NCBI RefSeq assembly: GCF_038896935.1
Contig: NZ_JBANDC010000002.1
Span: 310,001 to 374,000 of the forward strand
Length of the DNA: 64,000 bases
Origin: Collimonas rhizosphaerae
Lineage (GTDB): Bacteria > Pseudomonadota > Gammaproteobacteria > Burkholderiales > Burkholderiaceae_D
Reading direction: 5' to 3'
The notes beneath the pieces were generated by a model. It saw only the letters and a list, made by a program, of their open reading frames with translations, made no database searches and was not told where the DNA came from. Made by a program: the position numbers and the translations under genes. Each line of letters starts with the position of its first letter. Positions within the stretch are counted from its first letter, which is position 1. Of the stretch, positions 50,353-58,499 are shown piece after piece.

Positions 50353-51432
50353 ATGGCAAAAGTACACCTAGAAAACGTCAAGAAAACCTATGGCAAGGCG
50401 CCCAAGGCGGTCGATGTCATCCACGGCATCTCGATCGATATCGCCGACGGCGAATTCATCGTCATGGTGGGCCCTTCCGGTTGCGGAAAATCGACCTTGC
50501 TGCGCATGGTGGCGGGGCTGGAAGAAGTCACCTCGGGCGACATCGTGATCGGCGACCGCGTGGTCAACCAGCTGGAACCGAAAGACCGCGACATCGCCAT
50601 GGTGTTCCAGAATTATGCGCTGTACCCGCACATGAGCGTCTACGAGAACATGGCTTACGGCCTGAAGATCCGCGGCCTGGGCAAGGACGACATCGAAGTC
50701 CGGGTGCAAAAGGCAGCCAAGATCCTGGAGCTGGGCGCCCTGCTGCAGCGCACCCCGCGCCAGCTGTCCGGCGGCCAGCGCCAGCGCGTGGCGATGGGAC
50801 GCGCCATCGTGCGCGAGCCGGCGGTGTTCCTGTTCGATGAACCGCTGTCCAACCTGGACGCCAAGCTGCGCGTGCAGATGCGCCTGGAAATCCAGAAGCT
50901 GCACCGCACGCTGGGCACCACCAGCCTGTATGTAACGCATGACCAGGTCGAAGCCATGACCCTGGGCCAGCGCATGATCGTCATGAACGGCGGCCGCGCC
51001 GAACAGATAGGCACGCCGGCCGAGGTCTACGCCAGGCCGGCCACCACTTTTGTCGCCAGCTTCATCGGTTCGCCGCCGATGAACCTGCTGCACGGAAAAC
51101 TGGCAGCGGACGGCAACAGCTTCACGCTGGCCAACGCCGATGCCGTCGCGCTGCCCTCTACCTGCAGCACCATCGCTGGCCGCGATTGCATCATGGGCCT
51201 GCGCCCGGAACAGCTGATCTTCGGCCGCCCCGGCTTGAACCTGCGCGCAGAACTGGTGGAAGCGCTGGGCGCCGACCTGCTGGTGCACGCTTCGATAGGA
51301 GACCAGCTGCTGGTGATGCGAGTGCCAGCCGCGACCGCGGTCGTGACCGGGCAACAGATCACCGCCGGTTTTGACGCCGCGGCCCTGCACTGGTTTGATC
51401 CGCAGACCACGCAGCGCATCGGGCAAGCGTAA
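50353..51432 (+). CDS. ugpC: sn-Glycerol-3-phosphate ABC transporter ATPase UgpC
   Basis: 359 residues from ATG 50353 (MAKVHLENVKKTYG). Walker A is MVGPSGCGKSTLLRMVAG, the signature LSGGQRQRVAMGRAIV and Walker B VFLFDEPLSNLDAKLRVQM. The C-terminal TOBE/MalK-like regulatory domain contains IMGLRPEQL. In E. coli this domain mediates control by UgpQ and inducer exclusion. The operon ends here without ugpQ. Confidence 0.94.
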   Translation: MAKVHLENVKKTYGKAPKAVDVIHGISIDIADGEFIVMVGPSGCGKSTLLRMVAGLEEVTSGDIVIGDRVVNQLEPKDRDIAMVFQNYALYPHMSVYENMAYGLKIRGLGKDDIEVRVQKAAKILELGALLQRTPRQLSGGQRQRVAMGRAIVREPAVFLFDEPLSNLDAKLRVQMRLEIQKLHRTLGTTSLYVTHDQVEAMTLGQRMIVMNGGRAEQIGTPAEVYARPATTFVASFIGSPPMNLLHGKLAADGNSFTLANADAVALPSTCSTIAGRDCIMGLRPEQLIFGRPGLNLRAELVEALGADLLVHASIGDQLLVMRVPAATAVVTGQQITAGFDAAALHWFDPQTTQRIGQA

Positions 51433-51461
51433 AAAAAGGGCGCTGACCGGCGCCCTTTTTA
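51430..51461. terminator. Terminator between ugpC and the acylase gene
   Basis: AAAAAAAGGGCGC-TGACC-GGCGCCCTTTTTA. The A and T tracts on both sides fit a bidirectional terminator for the converging genes. Confidence 0.85.
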
Positions 51462-51476
51462 CTTTCCGCCGGCAGC

Positions 51477-53891
51477 TCAGTTTTCCGGCTGCAGGCGAAT
51501 CCTCTGCACAGTGGCTTTCTCCACCGCCGCCCGCGAATACAGCAGCGGGAAATACTCGCCCTTGAGCCACTTGTCGGCCAGGTCGCGATAGTGCGGACTA
51601 TCCGGATCGCCCGACTGTCCCGGCGAATTGACCGCACGCGAGTTATCCCAGTTGCCGACATCGACCACCACCCGGAACGAAGGGCCGTTGGTCTGCAGGA
51701 AATCGCTGCTGCGATAAGTCGACTGATTGGGCGAATACGCGCCGCCATGGGTCGGCATGGGACCGACATTCAATTTTGCCCGGGTAGCATCATCCACCGC
51801 GGCCGCCAGCGGATGCTCCATCAGGTTGTGATGCAGCTTGCCCCACTGCCACTGGCTGGCGTCCTCGCCTTGCAGCTTCTGCAGTTCGGCATACGCCTCG
51901 CCCAAGCTGCTTAACAGCAGCTGGTCGCGCTTGCGTACGGCATCCGGCCCAAAACGCGTTTGCGGCTGCTCCAGGGTATCCAGCAGCACGGCGGTGTCGG
52001 GCGCGCCCATCGCCTCCGCCGCGGCCGGACTCAGCACCGCTGCCTTGAACGCCTTGCCCAGATGGCGCGAGAGCCAGACTTCAAACAAGGCGGCCTGTGC
52101 CGAATCGGCGCGCTCGACGAAATCCCAGCCGGTGAATACATCCAGCGCCGCCTGGGTCCGGGCGTCGCTGGAAGACAGCGGTTTCAGCAATGCAGCCAGG
52201 CGCCGCGCCGGAATCGACAGGTCGTCGTTTTGCAGGCGCATGGAATCTTCCAGCGAAACCTTGTTCAGCGCCGACAGTACTTCGCTGATGCGCGTAAAGC
52301 GCGAATTGTTGGTCCATTCAAAACCGAGCTTGCGTTCACGGTACGGATAGCCATCCGGCAGGTTCATCTGGTTGGCGGAGGCGAACCAGCCCTGTTTTGG
52401 ATTGTAGCTGGACGGCAGCTGGTCGCCGGACCAGAAGCCGGCCCATTCATAACGGCCGTCGCCCGGCACCGGCAGCAAGCCGTCCCAGTTGGGGCGGATC
52501 GGCGCCAGGCCGCCCGGCACCCAGCCGATATTGCCCTTGGTGTCGGCATATACCTGGTTCTCGGTCGGTGCGCCCCAATGCAGCAAGGAGTGCTTGAATT
52601 CGGCAAAATTCCTGGCGCGCATATAGTCAATGCTGCCGAAATACGGCGACATGCCCGGCTCCAGCCAGCCGGACCGGACGGCAAAGGCGCGATTTTTCCC
52701 CGGTTCGGAAAAAATCACCGGGCCATGGCGGCTGAACACCAGTTCGGCAGTCACGGGCGCAGCATCCTTGACCTGGATCTGTTCCATGATGATGTTGAAC
52801 GGCTCCCACTTTCCCCGGTATTCATACTGGTCGGAATGCTCAGGGTTAAGCTTGTAGACGTACAAATCTTCCTGGTCGATATTGAAGATGGTCAGGCCGA
52901 AGGCGACGCTGCCGTTATGCCCGATCGAAATGCCCGGCAGCGCCGGTTCGCCGGCGCCGATCACGTTCAAGCCCGGCGCATTGATATGGGCGATGTAACG
53001 CAAGGACGGCGCCGAATAGGCGCGATGCGGATCGTTCGCCATGATGGCGCGGCCGGTGGCCGATTTTGCCGGCGCCACCACCCAGTTGTTGCTGCCCTCG
53101 GCGACCTCTTCCGGATTCTCCGCAACGGCCATCACCGCGGCGTCGCTCTGCCCTTTCTGCAAGCTGTCCTTGTTGATCTTGACACCCTGGGTCGCCAGCT
53201 TGAACACTTTCAGCAAGTCCTTCGGCAGGCACGGATCCAGGCCGTCCGGCATCGTCGTCTCCCATTTTGGCGTGAGGCCGAAACGGATTTCATCGGATTT
53301 CAGGTCAGCTTTGCAGGCGACGTTGGCGCGCGCCACTTCGCTGTCCAGGTTGCGGGTAAGGCCGTGGCTGCGGATGCGCACCACATCTTCCGCCTGCCAC
53401 CTGGCCGGCGCATAACCCAGCTGCCTGAACTCGAACGGCAATTTTTCGGGATGGGCGTTGACATGATCGACATAGGCATTGATGCCGGCCACGAAGGTAT
53501 TCGCCACCTGCTGCGCATGCGGGCCGTAGGACTGCCACTCGCGCTGCATGTCGCCGCGGTACAGGAACAGCCGCGCGGCGCGGTCTTGCTGGACGTAGGC
53601 CGGACCGAACACCTGCGCCAGCAGTCCCAGGCCGCGGCGGCGCCACAAATCGATCTGGAACAGGCGGTCGCGCGCTGCGTTGAAACCCTGGACAAAAAAA
53701 GCATCGTCCTGATTCGCGGCGTATATGTGCGGTACGCCCCATTGGTCCACCAGGATTTCCGCAGGTTTTTTCAATCCTGCAATCTTGTAAGTGGTGACAA
53801 AAGTCGGCGGCGTGTCCCTGGCCTGGCTCGAGGTTGCGGCCAACAACCCCAGCAGCGCCGCCGCAGCGCAGATAGATCGTTGCATGAGCAT
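51477..53891 (-). CDS. Penicillin acylase family hydrolase (AHL-acylase-like)
   Basis: 804 residues. A signal peptide (SICAAAALLGLLAATSSQA) precedes an Ntn-hydrolase precursor. After an alpha chain (AEILVDQWGVPHIYAANQDDAFFVQGFNAARDRLFQIDLWRR) comes the self-cleavage site with nucleophile Ser267 in EVAEGSNNWVVAP. The beta chain has MANDPHRAYSAPSLRY and SIGHNGSVAFGLTIF. The family includes penicillin G acylase and the AHL acylases PvdQ and QuiP. It would be matured in the periplasm to a heterodimer. It lies alone, convergent with ugpC. Confidence 0.88.
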   Translation of the reverse strand: MLMQRSICAAAALLGLLAATSSQARDTPPTFVTTYKIAGLKKPAEILVDQWGVPHIYAANQDDAFFVQGFNAARDRLFQIDLWRRRGLGLLAQVFGPAYVQQDRAARLFLYRGDMQREWQSYGPHAQQVANTFVAGINAYVDHVNAHPEKLPFEFRQLGYAPARWQAEDVVRIRSHGLTRNLDSEVARANVACKADLKSDEIRFGLTPKWETTMPDGLDPCLPKDLLKVFKLATQGVKINKDSLQKGQSDAAVMAVAENPEEVAEGSNNWVVAPAKSATGRAIMANDPHRAYSAPSLRYIAHINAPGLNVIGAGEPALPGISIGHNGSVAFGLTIFNIDQEDLYVYKLNPEHSDQYEYRGKWEPFNIIMEQIQVKDAAPVTAELVFSRHGPVIFSEPGKNRAFAVRSGWLEPGMSPYFGSIDYMRARNFAEFKHSLLHWGAPTENQVYADTKGNIGWVPGGLAPIRPNWDGLLPVPGDGRYEWAGFWSGDQLPSSYNPKQGWFASANQMNLPDGYPYRERKLGFEWTNNSRFTRISEVLSALNKVSLEDSMRLQNDDLSIPARRLAALLKPLSSSDARTQAALDVFTGWDFVERADSAQAALFEVWLSRHLGKAFKAAVLSPAAAEAMGAPDTAVLLDTLEQPQTRFGPDAVRKRDQLLLSSLGEAYAELQKLQGEDASQWQWGKLHHNLMEHPLAAAVDDATRAKLNVGPMPTHGGAYSPNQSTYRSSDFLQTNGPSFRVVVDVGNWDNSRAVNSPGQSGDPDSPHYRDLADKWLKGEYFPLLYSRAAVEKATVQRIRLQPEN

Positions 53892-53953
53892 TTGTCTCTT
53901 TTGTATTTTTTTACAAACCGGCGCTTGCCGGGCAACTGCCGCCGCGGAAGAAT

Positions 53954-54187
53954 TTATTCGGTCAGCGCAACCAGGTTATCCACCTCGATTTTTGCAAATT
54001 CGACGCTGCTGTCATAGGCGGTAGCCAGGCTGGTGTGCGCGCTTTCGGTGTTGGTGCGGCTGGAAACGCTGGTCCCCGCCTTCAATATCTGGTAGCCGTC
54101 ATGCCACAGGTCATCATGGCCCTGCACCGGTTTCGGCACGATGACGTAACCGCGATATTCGACGTTTTCATTGGTGTGATCGCTCAT
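53954..54187 (-). CDS. Hypothetical protein, 77 residues
   Basis: I do not recognise the family. The ATG follows GAGGCC, and the product starts MSDHTNENVEYRGYVIVPKP with a central LWHDGYQILKAG. It is acidic and soluble, with no cysteine, signal or membrane segment. It is 62 bases upstream of the acylase gene on the same strand and divergent from the ferritin-like gene. Codon use resembles its neighbours, so it is probably a real gene. Confidence 0.7.
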   Translation of the reverse strand: MSDHTNENVEYRGYVIVPKPVQGHDDLWHDGYQILKAGTSVSSRTNTESAHTSLATAYDSSVEFAKIEVDNLVALTE

Positions 54188-54336
54188 ATTGGCCTCGCTG
54201 CAAAATAAGGCTTAATCCTAGCATGAGCCCGAAATGCACACATCGCGGCAAAATCGTGTACCTTGAACCTATTGCAAAAGCATGCGTCATACCTAAGTAG
54301 TCCTATATCAGTCACAACCACATGGAGAGATTGATT

Positions 54337-55164
54337 ATGCACAGAGGTAGCGAACAGAATACGCACTGGAAAATCGCCGACCTGGATTTTTCAAAAATCA
54401 ACATCCCCAAAGTCCGGCCCGACGAAAACCTTTTTTACCTGGTCACCTGCGCGTCGTTTGTCGAAAGCGGCTCCGACCTGTACACACAGAACCTGGTGGA
54501 TTACTACGGCGACGAGCCGGAAATCTCCACCTGGCTGCGCGAGCAGTGGGAAGTCGAAGAATTGCAGCATGGCCAGGCTCTGCGCGCCTATGTCGAGCAC
54601 ATATGGCCTGAATTCGACTGGCCGACGGCGTACCGCAATTTTCTCGACGAATATTCAACCTATTGCAAGGTTGAACTGCTGGAGCCCAGCAAGGGCCTGG
54701 AAATGGTGGCGCGCTGCGTGGTGGAAGCCGGGACCGCCACCTTCTACGGCGCATTGTCGCGCAGCACCGATGAACCGGTGCTGAAGGACCTGGCCTCGCG
54801 CATCGCCAAGGACGAGGTGAACCACTACAAGCATTTCTTCCGCTATTTCCGCCGCTTCCGGCAGCACGAGGGACTGCGCCGCCACCGCATCTTCGGCGCC
54901 CTGCGCCGCCGCACCCTGGAAATGAAAAACGAGGACGCCGCTTGCGCCCTGCGCCATGTGCTCGGCACCAGGGCGCCGCGGCATGCCGACGACCAGGCCA
55001 TGCTGCAGCAGATCCACAGCAAGATGAACACCACCATCCGCGCCCACCTGTCGCCCGACATGACGATCAAGATGATCATGCGCCCGCTGGACCTGCCGCC
55101 TGCCGTGCAGTCGCTGGTGGCCTACCCGGTTACGCAGATCATGAACAAGGTGTTCCTGCGTTAA
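54337..55164 (+). CDS. Ferritin-like di-iron domain protein
   Basis: 275 residues from ATG 54337, where GGAGAGA lies 6-8 bases upstream; ATG 54322 has no ribosome site. Helices carry the carboxylate-His pattern of di-iron four-helix bundles: FVESGSDLYTQNL, QWEVEELQHGQALRAYVEHI (EExxH), VVEAGTATFYGAL and KDEVNHYKHFFRYF (DExxH). The basic C-terminal part ends VTQIMNKVFLR. Relatives include acyl-ACP-desaturase-like and rubrerythrin-like proteins. The reaction is unknown. No obvious operon partner. Confidence 0.75.
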   Translation: MHRGSEQNTHWKIADLDFSKINIPKVRPDENLFYLVTCASFVESGSDLYTQNLVDYYGDEPEISTWLREQWEVEELQHGQALRAYVEHIWPEFDWPTAYRNFLDEYSTYCKVELLEPSKGLEMVARCVVEAGTATFYGALSRSTDEPVLKDLASRIAKDEVNHYKHFFRYFRRFRQHEGLRRHRIFGALRRRTLEMKNEDAACALRHVLGTRAPRHADDQAMLQQIHSKMNTTIRAHLSPDMTIKMIMRPLDLPPAVQSLVAYPVTQIMNKVFLR

Positions 55165-55170
55165 GCCGCG

Positions 55171-56016
55171 CTACAGGCGGTAAAAGCGCTGCGCATTCAA
55201 GCCCATGACCTGCTGCCGCTGGAGCGGCGCCAGGCCGCCCAGCAAGACATCGGTGGCAGCCAGCCAGCTGCCGTAATCGGCCGCCAGGTTGACTACCGGC
55301 CAGTCGCTGCCCCAGATCACCCGCTCCGCGCCAAACGCATCCAGCACGTGAGATGCATACGGCTGCAGCTGGGCGACCTGCCAGCCGGGCGCAGCCTCGG
55401 TCACCAGTCCCGACAGTTTGCAATGCACCTGCGGCAATGCCGCCAGCCGGTCCATCGACGTGCGCCAGGGCTCCATCGCGGCGCTGGCGATCTGCGGCTT
55501 GGCGGCGTGGTCGATGACGATAGGCAGGTCCGGGTGGCGCTCGGCGAACTTCAGCAACGACGGCAAGTGGCGCGGCAGGACCAGCGCATCCAGGCTCAGC
55601 CGATGGCGCTGCATGGCGGCGATTGCCGGCGCCAGTTGCGGATCGCAGATCCAGTCGTCAGCCAGGTCCTGCAGCATGGGCCGCAACCCGCGCATTTTCG
55701 GGTGGCTGGCCAGCAGCTGTATCTGCGGCTCGGCGTTGGCTGCTTTCAAGTCGGCCCAGCCCACCACGGCCCTTACGAATTCGCTGCGTTCGGCCAGGCC
55801 GAGCATGAACAAGGTATCGCTCATGCTGGGCAGCGATTGCACCAGCACGCTGCCCGTCATACCGTGCTGCCGCAGCAAGGGTTCCAGCTGCGGCGGCAGA
55901 AAATCGCGGTGGATTTCCGCCAGTTCCGGCGGCGGCCATTGCCCTGTCCGGTTCGCCAGCAGCCAGAAATGCTGGTGGGCATCGATGCGTAGGGGAGCAG
56001 GCGTCGTATCAGGCAT
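55171..56016 (-). CDS. Amidohydrolase-2 family lactonase (fuconolactonase-like)
   Basis: 281 residues from ATG 56016; the frame is open for another 100 codons upstream but enters an inverted-repeat region and does not look coding. The metal-dependent TIM-barrel motifs are RIDAHQHFWLLANRTGQWPPPELAEIHRDF (HxH), ALVLPRHLPSLL, IVIDHAAKP and VIWGSDWPVVNLAADYGSW. The family hydrolyses sugar or aromatic lactones, such as L-fucono-1,5-lactone or 2-pyrone-4,6-dicarboxylate. No sugar-pathway partner is adjacent, so the substrate is open. Confidence 0.88.
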   Translation of the reverse strand: MPDTTPAPLRIDAHQHFWLLANRTGQWPPPELAEIHRDFLPPQLEPLLRQHGMTGSVLVQSLPSMSDTLFMLGLAERSEFVRAVVGWADLKAANAEPQIQLLASHPKMRGLRPMLQDLADDWICDPQLAPAIAAMQRHRLSLDALVLPRHLPSLLKFAERHPDLPIVIDHAAKPQIASAAMEPWRTSMDRLAALPQVHCKLSGLVTEAAPGWQVAQLQPYASHVLDAFGAERVIWGSDWPVVNLAADYGSWLAATDVLLGGLAPLQRQQVMGLNAQRFYRL

Positions 56017-56046
56017 ATTGTCGGTCTCGAATTGGTTTCCATGGAT

Positions 56047-56117
56047 CAATTGCCTTGCACACAATTGGTCTATTGGATGGACCAATACTATCATGTGCAA
56101 TTTTCGCAAGGCAATTG
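56047..56117. promoter_or_regulatory. Nested inverted repeats between the lactonase and a two-component operon
   Basis: CAATTGCCTTGC (56047-56058) is perfectly repeated inverted as GCAAGGCAATTG (56106-56117). Inside lie TTGCAC/GTGCAA (56056-56061, 56095-56100) and ATTGGTC/GACCAAT (56064-56070, 56080-56086). The last resembles operator half-sites of GntR/PdhR-type regulators. Confidence 0.6.
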
Positions 56118-56239
56118 GAAATTTGCCGGCGCAGCGATTTATCGATAGCCAAGTCCGGGCATGCCTTTCATAATCCGCCTCATCGCCACATCGCCACATG
56201 CAGTCATAAAATAATGGCGTCCCAGAGACGGAAACAAAC

Positions 56240-56914
56240 ATGCGAATTTTGCTGGTAGAAGACAACAGGCCCCTGTCCGAATGGCTGGCGCTGACCCTGC
56301 ACCGCAATAAATACACGGTCGATTGCGTTTATAACGGCGCCGACGCCGACCATTTGCTGCTGACGCAGCAATATGAACTGGTCATTCTTGACATGTCCCT
56401 GCCGAAACTGGACGGCAGCGAAGTGCTCAAGCGCCTGCGTGCGCGCCACAACAACGTGCCGGTGCTGATCCTGACCGCCAACAATTCGGTCGAGGGCCGT
56501 ATCGTCGGCCTCAATACGGGCGCCGACGACTACATGGCCAAACCGTTCGACGTCAACGAACTGGAAGCCCGCATCCGTGCCCTGCTGCGCCGCTCCAACC
56601 AGCAGAGAAACCCGATCCTGCAGTGCGGATCGCTGAGCTACGACAGCAACAGCCTGATCTTCTCGATCGACGGCGTGGCGCTCACCCTGACCCGGCGCGA
56701 ACATGCCGTGCTGGAAACCCTGATCATGAAAATGGGAAAAACCGTCAGCAAGCAAGCCCTGGCCGAGAGCCTGTACGCAATGGCGGAAGATGTGTCGCAG
56801 GATGCCATCGAAGTCTATATCCACCGCATCCGCAAGAAACTGGAACATGGCGACGCCGCCATCATCACCTTGCGCGGACTCGGTTACCTGCTCAAGCAGC
56901 ACCATGAAATTTAG
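56240..56914 (+). CDS. Response regulator, OmpR family (TctD-like)
   Basis: 224 residues: receiver MRILLVEDNRPLSEWLALTLHRNKY with Asp in LVILDMSLPKLDG and Lys in YMAKPFDVNELEAR, and winged helix with LTLTRREHAVLETLI and VYIHRIRKKLEH...LRGLGYLL. The overall style resembles TctD, which controls tricarboxylate uptake. Its last 11 bases overlap the kinase start. A porin gene follows the pair, as tctD/E-type systems often accompany outer-membrane porins. The TctD link is by sequence style only. Confidence 0.9.
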   Translation: MRILLVEDNRPLSEWLALTLHRNKYTVDCVYNGADADHLLLTQQYELVILDMSLPKLDGSEVLKRLRARHNNVPVLILTANNSVEGRIVGLNTGADDYMAKPFDVNELEARIRALLRRSNQQRNPILQCGSLSYDSNSLIFSIDGVALTLTRREHAVLETLIMKMGKTVSKQALAESLYAMAEDVSQDAIEVYIHRIRKKLEHGDAAIITLRGLGYLLKQHHEI

Positions 56915-58301
56915 CAGCCTGCGCGCCCAATTGCTGCTGTGGCTGCTGGTGCCGCTGGTGCTGTTCGTCGGTTTCAACATCTGGGTCACCTACCATAATG
57001 CGATCAAGATGGCGACGGTGGTGCACGACCGCATGCTGCTCGGGTCGGCGCGCATCATCGGCGAACAGATCCATTACGAAGACGACGTATTGCAAGTGCC
57101 CATTCCGCCCGCCGCGCTGGAACTGTTCCAGTCGGATTCGCACGACCGCGTCTACTACCGCGTGGTCGCCGCCAACGGCAAGCTGCTGGCCGGGCAGCTT
57201 GACCTGCCCGCTCCGCCGCATATCCCGCGCAACGAAGAATCGGTCTATTTCAACGCCAGCTTCCGCGACGATCCGGTGCGCATCGTCGCCTTTTCACAGC
57301 CGGTGTTCGGCGTGCCCGCGCAGGAGCCGGTACTGATCGAAGTGGCGCAAACCCAGCATTCCTACAATGCGCTGTCGGACCGCATGTGGGAACACACCGT
57401 GCAGCAGCAGCTGGCGATACTGGTGCTGATGGTGCTGCTGCTGTTGCTCGGGTTGCGCCACGGCCTGGCGCCGATGATGCGCCTGCGCGACCGGGTCCAG
57501 CGCCGCAAGCCCGGCGCCCTGGAAGCGCTCGATACCGCGCCGGTGCCGACCGAACTGGCGCCGCTGGTGCACGCCATCAACGACTATGTGCAGCGGCTGG
57601 ACGACCACATGTCGGCGCATGGACGGTTCATCGCCAACGCTTCGCACCAGCTGCGCACGCCGCTGACCGTGCTCAACACCCAGGTCAACTACGGCTTGCG
57701 CAGCAACGACGCCGACGCCAAGGATGCCGCGCTGCGCGCGATCAACAAAGGCGTGCAGCACGGGATCCGGCTGGTCAACCAGCTGCTGACGCTGTCCAAC
57801 GCCGAAACCGGCGTCGGCCATCCTTTGCGCCAGACCGATGTCGACCTGGTCGAAGTGGTGCGGCGCGTGCTGGAGGAACTGGCGACGCTGGCGCAGACCA
57901 AGAATATCGATCTTGGCTTTGAGTTCGCAGGCACGCCGGTGACGGTCCATGCCACGCCATCGATGCTGGAAGAACTGGTCGCCAACCTGGTCGACAATGC
58001 ATTGCGCTATACCCCGGCCGGCGGCAAGGTAACCGTCGCCATCGCCATGGCTGAACACGCCGTCTTGTTGCGCGTCATAGACAACGGCCCCGGAATTCCC
58101 GAGGCAGAACGAGAGCACGTATTTGAACGTTTTTATCGCTTGCGCGAAGAGCACTCGGACGGCAGCGGGCTCGGGCTGGCTATCGTACGAGAGATCGCAC
58201 TCGCCAGCCGGGCGGAAATCGTCTTGTCCACCCCCGCAGCCGGCAACGGACTGGTCGTTACCGTCACTTTCCCACCACCGGGTACGCGACAAGCGGCATG
58301 A
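56904..58301 (+). CDS. Sensor histidine kinase (TctE-like)
   Basis: 465 residues from ATG 56904. It has an N-terminal membrane helix (LLLWLLVPLVLFVGFNIWV), a periplasmic region of about 130 residues, a second membrane helix (LAILVLMVLLLLLGLRHG), an H-box FIANASHQLRTPLTVLNTQV, an N-box VANLVDNALRYTPAGG and a G-box SDGSGLGLAIVREIALASRAE. The sensor contains VPIPPAALELFQSDSHDRVYYRV, as in TctE-type 2CSK_N domains, which detect organic acids. It is translationally coupled to the regulator. Confidence 0.91.
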   Translation: MKFSSLRAQLLLWLLVPLVLFVGFNIWVTYHNAIKMATVVHDRMLLGSARIIGEQIHYEDDVLQVPIPPAALELFQSDSHDRVYYRVVAANGKLLAGQLDLPAPPHIPRNEESVYFNASFRDDPVRIVAFSQPVFGVPAQEPVLIEVAQTQHSYNALSDRMWEHTVQQQLAILVLMVLLLLLGLRHGLAPMMRLRDRVQRRKPGALEALDTAPVPTELAPLVHAINDYVQRLDDHMSAHGRFIANASHQLRTPLTVLNTQVNYGLRSNDADAKDAALRAINKGVQHGIRLVNQLLTLSNAETGVGHPLRQTDVDLVEVVRRVLEELATLAQTKNIDLGFEFAGTPVTVHATPSMLEELVANLVDNALRYTPAGGKVTVAIAMAEHAVLLRVIDNGPGIPEAEREHVFERFYRLREEHSDGSGLGLAIVREIALASRAEIVLSTPAAGNGLVVTVTFPPPGTRQAA

Positions 58302-58438
58302 CAACCGGCCGCAATCTCCAGCAAAACTTACTGACAGCTTTCAAAAACAGAATTTATTTTCTCCGGCTGTGGCGCAAACCATACAGCCGACAGCCAACCA
58401 TTTGATGCCCTGAAAGCAGTTAGTAAGCTTGCGAATTT

Positions 58439-58482
58439 TATAGTTGGCTCACCGATCCAAGCGGTCGGTAAAGCCAACTATA
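58439..58482 (+). promoter_or_regulatory. Long hairpin in the porin leader
   Basis: TATAGTTGGCT (58439-58449) pairs with AGCCAACTATA (58472-58482), extended inside by ACCGA/TCGGT. This 16-bp stem ends about 18 bases before the ATG, just ahead of the GGAGA ribosome site. Confidence 0.7.
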
Positions 58483-58499
58483 AATATCTGGAGACAACG

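Noticed and set aside
56017..56316. 100-codon N-terminal extension of the lactonase
   Set aside because: The conserved family start (RIDAHQHFW) follows ATG 56016 closely; the extension runs through the inverted repeats and into the divergent gene.
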